In this document: in pieces, positions 17,312 through 25,492 of the stretch
Layout: each line of letters opens with the position of its first letter
How positions within the stretch are numbered: position 1 is the first letter of the stretch
Translations under genes and position numbers: made by a program
Assembly: GCA_043803805.1 (NCBI GenBank)
Contig: JAZDJP010000117.1
Location: forward strand, 1-64,000
Length of the DNA stretch: 64,000 nt
Direction of reading: 5' to 3'
Source of the DNA: JAZDJP01 sp043803805
GTDB taxonomy: Bacteria; Planctomycetota; JAZDJP01
The notes under the pieces: model-generated
Databases searched by the model: none
What the model was told of the DNA's origin: nothing
The model's input: only the letters and a program-made list of their open reading frames with translations

Positions 17312-18590
17312 GGCGTAGCGTGTCCAGGGGGCTTTTCGCCTCCGGGGCCATGTCGCGGGCGACGTGGGTGTAGATCATCGTGGTCTCGACGTGGCTGTGG
17401 CCCAGAAGTTCCTGGATTTTGCGGATGTTCACCCCATTCATGAGGAGATGCGTGGCGAAGGAATGGCGCAGGGTGTGAACGGAGGCGTGTTTGGGGATGC
17501 CGGCCCGGAGGACCGCCGCGCGCATGGCTTTTTGCACCGGGGACGTGGCGGCGTGCCAGCGGCGTACCGTGCCCGTGGCCGGATCCACGGCGAGCGTCTG
17601 GGAGGGGAAGACGAACTGCCACGCCCACTCCCAGCCGGCATTGGGGTATTTTCGGGACAGGGCATCGGGCATCGGGGCGTCGCCGTGCCCTTGTTGCAGG
17701 TCTTTGGCGTGGAGGGCGTGGACCCGTTCCATGTGGGCTTGAAGGGGTTCCCGGAGGGAAACCGGAAGCAGCGTGGTGCGGTCATGATCCCCCTTGCCGC
17801 CACGGACGAGGACGATCCCGGCGTCGAAATCAATGTCCTTGACGCGGAGCCGCACCAGTTCCGAAATCCGGAGCCCCGCGCCGTACAGGAGTTGGAGCAT
17901 CAGGCGGAACGCGCCCGTTGTCTCGTCGAAGACGCGTTGGACCTCCGCGGGGGAAAGGACCACCGGCAGGCGGACGCCCCGTTTGGCCCGGAGGGTTTTG
18001 TGCATGTCGCCGAGGTCGGCGCGCAGGATGTCCCGGTAGAGGAACAGGATCGCGTGAAAGGCCTGGTTCTGGGTGGAGGCGGAGACCCGTTGCTGGAGGG
18101 CCAGGTGGCTGATGAAATTCCGGGCGTCTTCGGATTCCGGGGACAGGCGGCCGCGGGTTTCCCGGAGATAATCCAGAAACCGCCGCGACCAGGCGAGGTA
18201 GGTCGCCACGGTGCGGGGGGAATACCGCCGCAGGCGCATCGCCTCGCGCATCCGATCGAGCAACGCGTCGCGGTCGGGCGGGGCGGCGGCGGGATCGGGA
18301 GCCGGCGCCGGGACGAACCCGGCGAGGTCGCCCTTGCGGTAGTGGTGCAGATAAAGGGTGATGGCATTGGCGGCCTGGCGGACCTGCCAGTCCGGGGTCT
18401 TTCCGTCACGGCCCCAATTCTCCAAAAACCCGGAGATCCGCTCGTCCAGGGGGATGGATTGATGGGAATTGGAAAATGCGATGAACCGGCTCACCCAAAG
18501 CGCCAGAAATGGGGCGTGGCGGTCATCGGAAAGGCGTCGTTGGAGAAGGAAATCCTGGAATTCCGGGAGCAACGCCACATCCATAATCAT
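17304..18590 (-). CDS. intI: integron integrase (IntI-type tyrosine recombinase)
   Basis: 428 residues. The catalytic tyrosine-recombinase set is visible: GAGLRISEL (Arg I), HTLRHSFATHLL (H-x-x-R), LGHSHVETTMIYTHV (His and nucleophile Tyr). The region around residues 297-335 (DALSRKYPNAGWEWAWQFVF, then TGTVRRWH) is the extra patch that separates IntI from XerC/D and phage integrases and is needed to bind folded attC. An N-terminal extension of about 110 residues precedes the SAM-like domain. Start at 18590 has GGGGG just upstream. It is transcribed away from the cassettes, the usual arrangement. All visible catalytic residues are intact, so it may be functional. It overlaps mltA downstream. 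Confidence 0.93.
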   Translation of the reverse strand: MIMDVALLPEFQDFLLQRRLSDDRHAPFLALWVSRFIAFSNSHQSIPLDERISGFLENWGRDGKTPDWQVRQAANAITLYLHHYRKGDLAGFVPAPAPDPAAAPPDRDALLDRMREAMRLRRYSPRTVATYLAWSRRFLDYLRETRGRLSPESEDARNFISHLALQQRVSASTQNQAFHAILFLYRDILRADLGDMHKTLRAKRGVRLPVVLSPAEVQRVFDETTGAFRLMLQLLYGAGLRISELVRLRVKDIDFDAGIVLVRGGKGDHDRTTLLPVSLREPLQAHMERVHALHAKDLQQGHGDAPMPDALSRKYPNAGWEWAWQFVFPSQTLAVDPATGTVRRWHAATSPVQKAMRAAVLRAGIPKHASVHTLRHSFATHLLMNGVNIRKIQELLGHSHVETTMIYTHVARDMAPEAKSPLDTLRHG

Positions 18591-18600
18591 TTCCCCCAGT

Positions 18601-18796
18601 TATGCGTCCTTGACGCATAACATCATAATTCGTTGTTTTTACAACGCCAGAAAATTAGAAGACAATCTGTTATATGTTTGCTGGCAATGAAATGAGACGA
18701 TTGGAGATGATGATTGACAGGGTCTTTGTCGGGTGGTAATCTCCACGGGCGTCGTTGATTATGATTCAACGATGCGACATCTAATAATTGTTATGG
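18601..18796. promoter_or_regulatory. intI upstream region with inverted repeats and candidate attI
   Basis: The 216-base gap between the intI start and the first cassette gene is AT-richer than its surroundings. It holds three inverted repeats: TATGCGTCCTTGACGCATA at 18601-18619 just upstream of intI, CGTTGT/ACAACG at 18631-18646, and CGTTGA/TCAACG at 18753-18771. GTTATGG at 18790-18796 is my candidate for the attI/cassette junction: it pairs 6 of 7 with the R'' box CCTTAAC of the first cassette and stands 17 bases before that gene. The first repeat could be an operator for intI. No LexA consensus was recognised. Confidence 0.5.
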
Positions 18797-18806
18797 AGAT
18801 AGGAAC

Positions 18807-19076
18807 ATGGAAAAGATGACTGAAACTCAATCGATCTGGACATCAAAGACTGACCGGTTCTGGACCAAGAAGTTCATTTTCGGCGTCCTCTTCACATTCG
18901 CGGTCTGTTACCTCGGCCTGTCGGTCGCGGCCATATTTGGCGTTTACCATCCTCACTCTGGATACATAGCCACCGCACCATATTGGTCAGGAATAATCAG
19001 CCTGGTTGTTGCGGCAATATGTCTTGTCGCATTCAGAAACGCGGAGAAACAGCGAAGAGAACAGGTCGGCAAATGA
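18807..19076 (+). CDS. small two-helix membrane protein, cassette 1
   Basis: 89 residues with two hydrophobic segments (about residues 24-46 and 60-76) and short charged ends. I do not recognise the family. The start at 18807 follows GGAGATAGGAAC. Codon and base use are AT-richer than the chromosomal genes on either side. The stop at 19076 lies 14 bases before attC A, the tight packing expected of a cassette. Function unknown. Confidence 0.7.
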   Translation: MEKMTETQSIWTSKTDRFWTKKFIFGVLFTFAVCYLGLSVAAIFGVYHPHSGYIATAPYWSGIISLVVAAICLVAFRNAEKQRREQVGK

Positions 19077-19090
19077 CCGGAGGAGAGACT

Positions 19091-19154
19091 CCTTAACCAG
19101 CAAATCCATCCTATCGCCGGGAAGCCCGGCTCAGGATGATTTGCGACGTTGGGC
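19091..19154 (+). other. attC site A
   Basis: R'' box CCTTAAC (19091-19097) and R' box GTTGGGC (19148-19154; consensus GTTRRRY). Between them GCAAATCCATCC pairs with GGATGATTTGC with one unpaired C in the left arm, the extrahelical base typical of attC, and CCGGGAAGCCCGG caps the hairpin. It ends cassette 1; cleavage is expected after G19148. Confidence 0.82.
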
Positions 19155-19167
19155 CCGGGTAAAACGT

Positions 19168-20463
19168 ATGCCAGACGAGACCATTATTGAGGAACCAGCC
19201 CGACAGCTACCGGTGGTCGGCAACTACGATGTGGTTGTGGCAGGTGGAGGCATGGCCGGTGTCGCAGCGGCGCTTGCCGCTGCACGCCTTGGTGTGCGGG
19301 TTTCCTTGGTTGAGAGATACTGTGCTCTCGGCGGATTGGCTACTCTCGGCAACGTAACCATGTGGCTGCCCCTGTGTGATGGCAAAGGGAAACAAGTTGT
19401 CTCGGGCTTGGGCCAAGAGCTCCTGCAGCTCGCTGTTGCCGATCTCAAGCAGGACTATCCCGCCGCCCGCTTCAGGCGCATCCCGTCCTGCTGGCAGCCG
19501 GAGGGAGACCGAGAGCAACGCCTCACCACGCGCTACCGTGTGGACTTCAACCCCGCAGCCTACATGCTCGCGTTGGAGAAGCTGGTTGTTGAGGCCGACG
19601 TGGACCTGCTTTACGACACCCGCGTGTGCGCCGTTGCCAGAGACGACCAACGCGTTTCCCACCTGATTGTGGAGAACAAGAGCGGACGTGCCGCACTGGC
19701 CTGTCAAACTGTCGTGGACGCAACGGGTGATGCAGACGTCTGCGCCTTGGCTGGAGAGAAGACGGTATCGCTAGACTCGAATGTAATATCTGGTTGGTTC
19801 TATACTCTGACCCATGGAGAGCTGACGCTTCACCAACTGAGCAACCGCTACAGCCCGAAAGCCGAGAAGCGCGACGCTGACGGGCCGTTCTTTCGGGGCG
19901 ACGATGCCGTCCAGCTCACCGACCAGATACTCCAGACGCGACGAAAGGTCCGGAAGCGCCTTGCGGATATTCGGGCTCAGCAACCGGGTGACGACACCCA
20001 GTTACTCATGCCGGCGACGATGGCATGCTTCCGCATGACGCGCCGTCTCGATTCCGCCTTCGCGCTCGGCGAAGAACACGTCCATCAATGGTTTGCGGAC
20101 ACCATCGGGCTGACGGGAGACTGGCGGAAACCCGGGCCCGTCTACGCCATCCCCATCAGCTGTCTCAGGGCAGTCGGGAACCACAACCTGCTTGTTGCCG
20201 GTCGGTGCATCTCCGTTGACAATACTGCTTGGGACGTTCTGCGAGCAATTCCTCCGTGTGTCGTTACCGGAGAGGCCGCAGGGACCGCAGCCTCTCTGGC
20301 GGCACTCCACACAAATGGCGATGTTCACGCGCTGCGCTATGGATCACTACGGGATCAACTGCAGAGACAGGGCGTATTGCTGGATCCCGCTCTCGTTGCC
20401 AGGAGCAGTACCGTTTCGATGGATAGGAAGCCCAACAAGCCGGATGCACGCGACGGCTCATAG
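19168..20463 (+). CDS. FAD-dependent oxidoreductase, cassette 2
   Basis: 431 residues from the ATG at 19168, which lies 14 bases after attC A. The dinucleotide-binding motif AGGGMAGVAAALAAARLG (residues 25-42) is followed by the glycine-rich ALGGLATLGNV and later VVDATGDADV and AGRCISVDNTAWDVLRAIP. This pattern is the PF12831 FAD_oxidored group, often found with glycan catabolism genes in PVC and Bacteroidetes bacteria. Substrate unknown; no signal peptide. The last residues KPNKPDARDGS are encoded inside attC B, so the gene uses the recombination site for its 3' end. Confidence 0.88.
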   Translation: MPDETIIEEPARQLPVVGNYDVVVAGGGMAGVAAALAAARLGVRVSLVERYCALGGLATLGNVTMWLPLCDGKGKQVVSGLGQELLQLAVADLKQDYPAARFRRIPSCWQPEGDREQRLTTRYRVDFNPAAYMLALEKLVVEADVDLLYDTRVCAVARDDQRVSHLIVENKSGRAALACQTVVDATGDADVCALAGEKTVSLDSNVISGWFYTLTHGELTLHQLSNRYSPKAEKRDADGPFFRGDDAVQLTDQILQTRRKVRKRLADIRAQQPGDDTQLLMPATMACFRMTRRLDSAFALGEEHVHQWFADTIGLTGDWRKPGPVYAIPISCLRAVGNHNLLVAGRCISVDNTAWDVLRAIPPCVVTGEAAGTAASLAALHTNGDVHALRYGSLRDQLQRQGVLLDPALVARSSTVSMDRKPNKPDARDGS

Positions 20464-20489
20464 CCGCGCGTGATCCGCTGACGTTGGGA
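20430..20489 (+). other. attC site B
   Basis: R'' box GCCCAAC (20430-20436) is fully complementary to GTTGGGC at the 5' end of the same cassette, as expected if it once closed into a circle. R' box is GTTGGGA (20483-20489). AGCCGGATGCACGCG pairs with CGCGTGATCCGCT leaving an unpaired G (and one C), and CGGCTCATAGCCG forms the apical hairpin. Nearly the same sequence as attC C. Confidence 0.88.
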
Positions 20490-20507
20490 TCAAGAGGAGG
20501 AAAGACG

Positions 20508-22307
20508 ATGGCAACTCCGCGAATGGCTTTTGCCGCGGTTCTGTGTGCGGCGGTGGTCTTGTTTGGCATGAGGGCGAATGCGCAGGAGAAGGCGAAGGAG
20601 AAGGAAAAGACGATGACGCTGATTGACGCGCAGAAGATCTGGGACAAGGCACCGCACAATGCGTTTACCGATCTTGTTCGCTTTCAGGATCGCTGGTTCT
20701 GTGTGTTCCGAGAGGGCAAGGCACACGTTTCCGCCGACGGGGCACTGCGAGTTATCACGTCAGCCGACGGCGAGAAGTGGGAGTCGGCGGCGCTCATTAC
20801 GTCAACGAACTCCGACCTGCGCGACGCGAAGATCACCGTCACCCCGGACGCTCAGTTGATGCTGTGCGGGGCCGAGGCGCTGCACGACAAATCGGAACAC
20901 ACGCACCAATCGTTGACCTGGTTCTCGAAGGACGGCCGCACCTGGAGCGACAAGCATGAGATCGGCGACCCGGACGTCTGGCTCTGGCGAGTAACGTGGC
21001 ACAAGGGGAAGGCGTACGGCATCGGTTACGATTGTCGCAAGGAGCAGTGGATCCGGCTCTACTCCAGCGACGACGGGAAGAAATTCACCACGCTTGCCGA
21101 TCGCCTGTTTGACGTCGGCTCGCCTAACGAAACGTCGCTTGTGTTCGACGGCGACACAGCCTATTGCCTTCTGAGACGTGACGGGAATCCGAACACCGGC
21201 CTGCTCGGCGTTTCAAACCCGCCGTACACGAAGTGGGAATGGAAGGACCTGGGCAAACGGATTGGCGGCCCGCATATGCTCCGCCTGCCGGATGGCCGAC
21301 TTGTGGCCGCCGTGCGTCTCCATGACGGCACTGTGCGCACATCGCTTTGTTGGATCGATCCTCAGGCCGGCACGCTCACCGAGTTCCTCAAACTGCCATC
21401 CGGTGGCGACACGAGCTATGCCGGCCTGGCCTTGCACGACGGCCTGCTCTGGGTCAGTTACTACTCCTCTCACGAAGGCAAGACGGCCATATATCTGGCA
21501 AAGGTCAAGATCAAGGATGATGTGAACAGGAATGTCGTGACAGCCATGCAGGAGACCAAATGGAACTTGGCATGGAGCGATGATTTCACCCGAGAAGAAT
21601 TGGACGACTCCAAGTGGACACTTTGTAAGCGCGGTAAAAGTGACTGGGATGATACCATGTCGGATGACCCTCGCCTACTGAAGATCAAGGACGGGGTGTT
21701 GCACCTACACGGGATCGTCAATGACAAGCAAGATAGGGACTCGGCACCCTATCTTACGGCTGGTGTTACCAGCAAAGGGAAGTTTTCTTTCCAATATGGC
21801 AAGGTGGAGATTCGAGCACGATTCAAGAGCGCCCAGGGAGCCTGGCCAGCACTGTGGATGATGGGGAACGACAAGGGATGGCCCGCCAATGGGGAGATTG
21901 ACCTGATGGAACATTTGAACTTTGATCAGAAGATCTATCAAACGGTCCATTCCGAATACACGATCAAGATCGACAAGACCAACATACCGAAGAAGGGAGG
22001 CACGGCTGCGATCACGCGTGATGACTGGAATACCTACGGCTGCGAGTGGGATGCAGACAAGATCGTATTTACTGTCAACAGCAAGCCCAGCCATACCTAT
22101 CCACGCCTGCCAGAGAAGGGCGAAAAGCAATGGCCATTCAACCAACCGTTCTACTTTATCCTTTCTATGCAAATCGGGGGTAAGTGGGTTAATGGGTCAG
22201 GCCCAACCGACCCCTCACACTATCCAGCCGGCATGGAAATTGACTGGGTGCGCGTTTACAGCCAAAAAGAAACATCCAACAAGCCGGATGCAGGCGACGG
22301 CAAATAG
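20508..22307 (+). CDS. secreted sialidase-like/GH16 fusion protein, cassette 3
   Basis: 599 residues. The start at 20508 has GAGGAGGAAAG upstream and begins a signal peptide (MATPRMAFAAVLCAAVVLFG, cleavage near ANAQE). Residues 30-345 are a BNR/sialidase-type propeller (SADGEKWES, FSKDGRTWSDK, SSDDGKKFTT). Residues 350-595 are a GH16 laminarinase/agarase-like domain with the catalytic motif E-I-D-L-M-E at Glu463, Asp465 and Glu468, plus WNTYGCEWDADKI and MEIDWVRVYSQ. GH16 enzymes cut beta-1,3/1,4-glucans or galactans. The second half looks less GC-rich than the first, suggesting a join of two origins. The C-terminal NKPDAGDGK is encoded by attC C. Confidence 0.88.
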   Translation: MATPRMAFAAVLCAAVVLFGMRANAQEKAKEKEKTMTLIDAQKIWDKAPHNAFTDLVRFQDRWFCVFREGKAHVSADGALRVITSADGEKWESAALITSTNSDLRDAKITVTPDAQLMLCGAEALHDKSEHTHQSLTWFSKDGRTWSDKHEIGDPDVWLWRVTWHKGKAYGIGYDCRKEQWIRLYSSDDGKKFTTLADRLFDVGSPNETSLVFDGDTAYCLLRRDGNPNTGLLGVSNPPYTKWEWKDLGKRIGGPHMLRLPDGRLVAAVRLHDGTVRTSLCWIDPQAGTLTEFLKLPSGGDTSYAGLALHDGLLWVSYYSSHEGKTAIYLAKVKIKDDVNRNVVTAMQETKWNLAWSDDFTREELDDSKWTLCKRGKSDWDDTMSDDPRLLKIKDGVLHLHGIVNDKQDRDSAPYLTAGVTSKGKFSFQYGKVEIRARFKSAQGAWPALWMMGNDKGWPANGEIDLMEHLNFDQKIYQTVHSEYTIKIDKTNIPKKGGTAAITRDDWNTYGCEWDADKIVFTVNSKPSHTYPRLPEKGEKQWPFNQPFYFILSMQIGGKWVNGSGPTDPSHYPAGMEIDWVRVYSQKETSNKPDAGDGK

Positions 22308-22332
22308 CCGCGCCTGATCCGCCACGTTAGGC
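22274..22332 (+). other. attC site C
   Basis: R'' box ATCCAAC (22274-22280) and R' box GTTAGGC (22326-22332), both fitting consensus. GCCGGATGCAGGCG pairs with CGCCTGATCCGC with the same unpaired G as attC B; the apex is CGGCAAATAGCCG. It ends cassette 3. Confidence 0.9.
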
Positions 22333-22361
22333 AAAGACAGAATCATTATTTGGAAATCCGT

Positions 22362-23588
22362 ATGGACATTTCTTTGGTGAAGCAGAAATACGATGAGGCC
22401 CTCAAAGGACTGGCGAGCAACACAACAACGGTATTTGGCTACGACAAACCTGTGCTCATCGAGGGAGGCGCCTACCGTGGCGTGTGGCTTGAGTGCGGAC
22501 CGCTGGAGGGGCTGGTGTATGGAAGGCATGTGCGGCATGCGCTTGAAATAGCCAAGGCCAATCACGAGATATTCTTCCGTCTGCAACGTGGTGACGGCTA
22601 TTTGCCTTGCGCTGTCCGGAGTGACCGGATGGGGACGTCCCAGATCCAAATGGTTGTGCCGATTGCCGCCACCGCTCTGGAAACGGCCGATTTAACCGGC
22701 GACGAGGCCTTTCTCGCCCAGGCCTATGAGTCCTGCGCCCGATGGGATCATTGGCTCAGCCGGCACCGGAACACCCGGGGGACCGGGCTCTGCGAGGCAT
22801 TCTGCGAATACGATACCGGGCATGATAACAGCCCAAGGTTCAAAAACCTCCCCAAGAAATGTCCGGACAACGATGCGTCGGTTTGTCCTGCGGCGGGCAA
22901 TCTCCCGTATCTGGCGCCGGATCTCTCCGCATCGGTTTATGGAGGGAGACGCGCACTGGCCCGGATGGCGGATCGTCTCGGCAAGCCGCGCGAAGTTCAG
23001 ATGTGGCTGGAGCAGGCCGAGCATATGCGGGAACGCATCATCAAGCACTGCTTTGATCCTGAAGATGAGTGTTTTTATGACGTGGACCGGGACGGGAATT
23101 TCGTGAAGATCCGAGGCGATGCGCTCACCAGAGTACTGGGAGAGCATGTGCCGGATCAGGCATTGTTCGATCGCATTTACGCGCGCTATATCGCCAACCC
23201 CCAAGAGTTCTGGACCCCGTACCCATTACCGTCAATTTCAGTAAGTGACCCCGCTTTTATACGCGAATTACCGCCCAATTCCTGGGGAGGAGCGTCGCAG
23301 GCATTGACCGCGTTGCGCGCGCCACGGTGGTTTGAGTACTACGGCAGGGCGAACGACTTGCGGCATCTGATGAATCGTTGGGTGGAGGCGATACTTGCTG
23401 CGCCCGGCTTCATGCAGCAGATGAATCCATGGACGGGTGAATTCTCCACTTCCGAGGGGTATTCGCCTGCCATGTGCGTGTTCATCGAATTTGTTGATAG
23501 ACTTGGAATACGGACTGCCGAACAAAGTGTCGGAACCTGGCGTCGCTCCGCGCCGCAGGTTCAACCTGGGCGTACGGGAACAATATAA
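22362..23588 (+). CDS. (alpha/alpha)6-barrel glycosidase-like protein, cassette 4
   Basis: 408 residues from the ATG at 22362; an in-frame TTG at 22350 is possible. The repeat-like helices and blocks RLQRGDGYLPC, RWDHWLSRHRNTRGTGLCEAFCEYDTG, LAPDLSASVYGGRRALARMA and PPNSWGGASQALTALRAPR resemble MGH1/GH63- and trehalase-type glycosidases, with candidate acidic residues in CEYDTGHD and near GEFSTSEGYSP. No signal peptide, so it may act on imported oligosaccharides. The last 20 residues (after DRLGIRT) look unrelated to the fold and run into a possible degenerate attC. Confidence 0.7.
   Translation: MDISLVKQKYDEALKGLASNTTTVFGYDKPVLIEGGAYRGVWLECGPLEGLVYGRHVRHALEIAKANHEIFFRLQRGDGYLPCAVRSDRMGTSQIQMVVPIAATALETADLTGDEAFLAQAYESCARWDHWLSRHRNTRGTGLCEAFCEYDTGHDNSPRFKNLPKKCPDNDASVCPAAGNLPYLAPDLSASVYGGRRALARMADRLGKPREVQMWLEQAEHMRERIIKHCFDPEDECFYDVDRDGNFVKIRGDALTRVLGEHVPDQALFDRIYARYIANPQEFWTPYPLPSISVSDPAFIRELPPNSWGGASQALTALRAPRWFEYYGRANDLRHLMNRWVEAILAAPGFMQQMNPWTGEFSTSEGYSPAMCVFIEFVDRLGIRTAEQSVGTWRRSAPQVQPGRTGTI
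23517..23578 (+). other. possible degenerate attC between the two genes of cassette 4
   Basis: GCCGAAC (23517-23523) followed by AAAGTG is like many attC left ends. The stem GAACCTG (23533-23539)/CAGGTTC (23556-23562) encloses a GC-rich loop, and GTACGGG (23572-23578) stands where GTTCGGC would be expected. The outer L boxes do not pair well. Either a decayed attC that once separated two cassettes, or an unrelated stem-loop terminator. Confidence 0.3.
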
Positions 23589-23659
23589 TAGAAGACGATA
23601 GAGTCCGGACCTTTTGCGGGCGCTGGGATGGCGCTTGTCATTAAAGGAGTAGAATCGTT

Positions 23660-25480
23660 ATGAATTCCAGGAAACGATATATCCGCTTGATTATCGCAGG
23701 CGGGATAATCTTTGCCCTTTCAATCGGAGCGGCCGCCTTTTTCCTTCGCACCATGAAGCCCATCGACACCTGGGTGTATACGCGCCTCCCCACGATGACG
23801 GAATGGCGGCTTCGACATTACTGCAAGATGTCGCCGGCGGAACGCGAAGAGTTTTATCGGACTCAGATGAATGAAGCGCGCCTGCTGTCCGACCGGCTTG
23901 AACGTTACATTCGTGAATGGCACGCGGGACGCGCTGATGCTCGGTTGCCCAAAGGACTCCTGCCGCCCTCGATGGATAATGAGAAAGCGCATGATTGGGT
24001 CTTGATGAGGTCGGAAGATATCCGTTCTGATGAACAGTGGTTCTATAGGCCGGCAATGGATATACCCGAGGATTTCAGCCGGCTCTATTTTCTCGGACCG
24101 GACAACCATTACACCTATGCGAAACTGCTCTTCGTCGCGCCCATTGGCGCGCAGCTTCTCGTCGAAGGCGAATTCGGCCACACACGGTTCATGGACTTCC
24201 AGATTATCGAACCCTTCGACCCGCGCAATCCCACGACCAGCGGGATGGGCGCGCCGGAGGTGCCGATTGTCGATGTGGATATCGAGCCTGATCCCGGCTC
24301 GGTGAATTCATTTCGACCGGGCGCGCGCCGTGACGCGCCGAATCGCAGCTATCATCTCGTTTTCGACCTCGATACGGGAAATGCGCTGGAACGCAATCCG
24401 CAGGCCATGATTCATCCCGCCTACCGCGCGCCGGGCAACCGGCGCGTGGGCGGGCCGTTCGCCGCAGCTGGCCCGCTCGGCGAAGGCCAGCTTATCGCCT
24501 CGGTGTTGTGGTTGCGCTATTACGCGCCGGACAAGGCGGCGGGGCCGCTCGCGGGCGTGCCACTGCCCAAGGCGATGCTGCGGCTCCGGACCGGTGAAAC
24601 TTTCTGGATCAAACCAGACTTGAGCCGGACCTCCGAATTGTTCAACACCGCGGTGCCGGGTTACGCAACGCCGCCGGAGGAGCCGCCGGCTTGCCTCGGC
24701 CCTTCGGTCGGCTGGTTCAAGCTGTTCGGCTACTGGCTCATGCTCGCGGACGGCAAGGGGTATCCCCTGGCACGGCCTTGGGGCTATCTTCCCAGGGATT
24801 TGGTGACATCACTCATCCGCGAACGGGACGCCGCTTACTTCGGCCGCGGCGCCAATATGCCGCCGCCGGGCAACCACGAGATTCAGGCAAGTGGATGCAA
24901 TTACAACACCTACCTTTGCCGCGTCGTATGGCTCGGCTCAGGCAAAATCTATGTGCTTACCGGGAAGCTTCCGCGCACGCCGCGAACACGTGACGGGGAG
25001 ACGATCGCGACCACCGCCGAGGCCCGCTATTGGTCGATAGCGCGTTTCGGCAATGAACGGCCGGAGTATCCGTGCGTCCTGTACGGCTCGCTCATGGACG
25101 ATGAGATCACGACCGATTCCGACGGCCGTTACGTGATCGTGTACTCGCGACGGCAGGACCGACCCGCGAACGCGCGGCCCGAATGCGGCGTGACCTGGCA
25201 GGATTTCGGTCCCGAGTCCCGCCAGGTTCTCCAGATTCGCTGGACGAGCGTGATGCCGGACGATTACCTTCCGCAATACGCCCCGACGCAAAACAACATC
25301 CCGTGGGAGACCGGCGAATGGTCATCGCCCAACTGGGATGCGAACATCACGTTCCGCAATGACCAGAACGGCTTCCTGAAGGAGTATCAGCCGCTGGTTC
25401 ACTACATGACCCGCGAGGAATTCGAGCGGCTCGGTGATCGCGTGCGGCCGGAAGCGGTTCCCCGATGGGGCGATGAATAG
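23660..25480 (+). CDS. membrane-anchored protein of unknown function, last cassette gene
   Basis: 606 residues, start with AAAGGAG upstream. One N-terminal transmembrane segment (about residues 9-28, LIIAGGIIFALSIGAAAFFL) is followed by a large region predicted outside the membrane, with many Trp, Pro and Tyr residues. It contains IIEPFDPRNPTT, SYHLVFDLDTGNALERNP and a stretch with CNYNTYLCRVVWLGSGKIYVLTG. I do not recognise a family and see no catalytic motif. It precedes attC D by 12 bases, so it is the last gene of the array. Base composition resembles the surrounding chromosome more than cassette 1 does. Confidence 0.72.
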   Translation: MNSRKRYIRLIIAGGIIFALSIGAAAFFLRTMKPIDTWVYTRLPTMTEWRLRHYCKMSPAEREEFYRTQMNEARLLSDRLERYIREWHAGRADARLPKGLLPPSMDNEKAHDWVLMRSEDIRSDEQWFYRPAMDIPEDFSRLYFLGPDNHYTYAKLLFVAPIGAQLLVEGEFGHTRFMDFQIIEPFDPRNPTTSGMGAPEVPIVDVDIEPDPGSVNSFRPGARRDAPNRSYHLVFDLDTGNALERNPQAMIHPAYRAPGNRRVGGPFAAAGPLGEGQLIASVLWLRYYAPDKAAGPLAGVPLPKAMLRLRTGETFWIKPDLSRTSELFNTAVPGYATPPEEPPACLGPSVGWFKLFGYWLMLADGKGYPLARPWGYLPRDLVTSLIRERDAAYFGRGANMPPPGNHEIQASGCNYNTYLCRVVWLGSGKIYVLTGKLPRTPRTRDGETIATTAEARYWSIARFGNERPEYPCVLYGSLMDDEITTDSDGRYVIVYSRRQDRPANARPECGVTWQDFGPESRQVLQIRWTSVMPDDYLPQYAPTQNNIPWETGEWSSPNWDANITFRNDQNGFLKEYQPLVHYMTREEFERLGDRVRPEAVPRWGDE

Positions 25481-25492
25481 TACAATAAACCC

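Noticed and set aside
17304..18590. Tyrosine recombinase considered as a XerC/D or phage integrase
   Set aside because: The extra patch around residues 297-335, the divergent orientation and adjacent attC sites identify it as IntI; no phage genes are present.
18616..18679. GCATAAC to GTTATAT segment upstream of intI considered as an attC site
   Set aside because: The boxes look right, but the interior arms do not pair as attC L boxes; it is better seen as part of the intI upstream/attI region.
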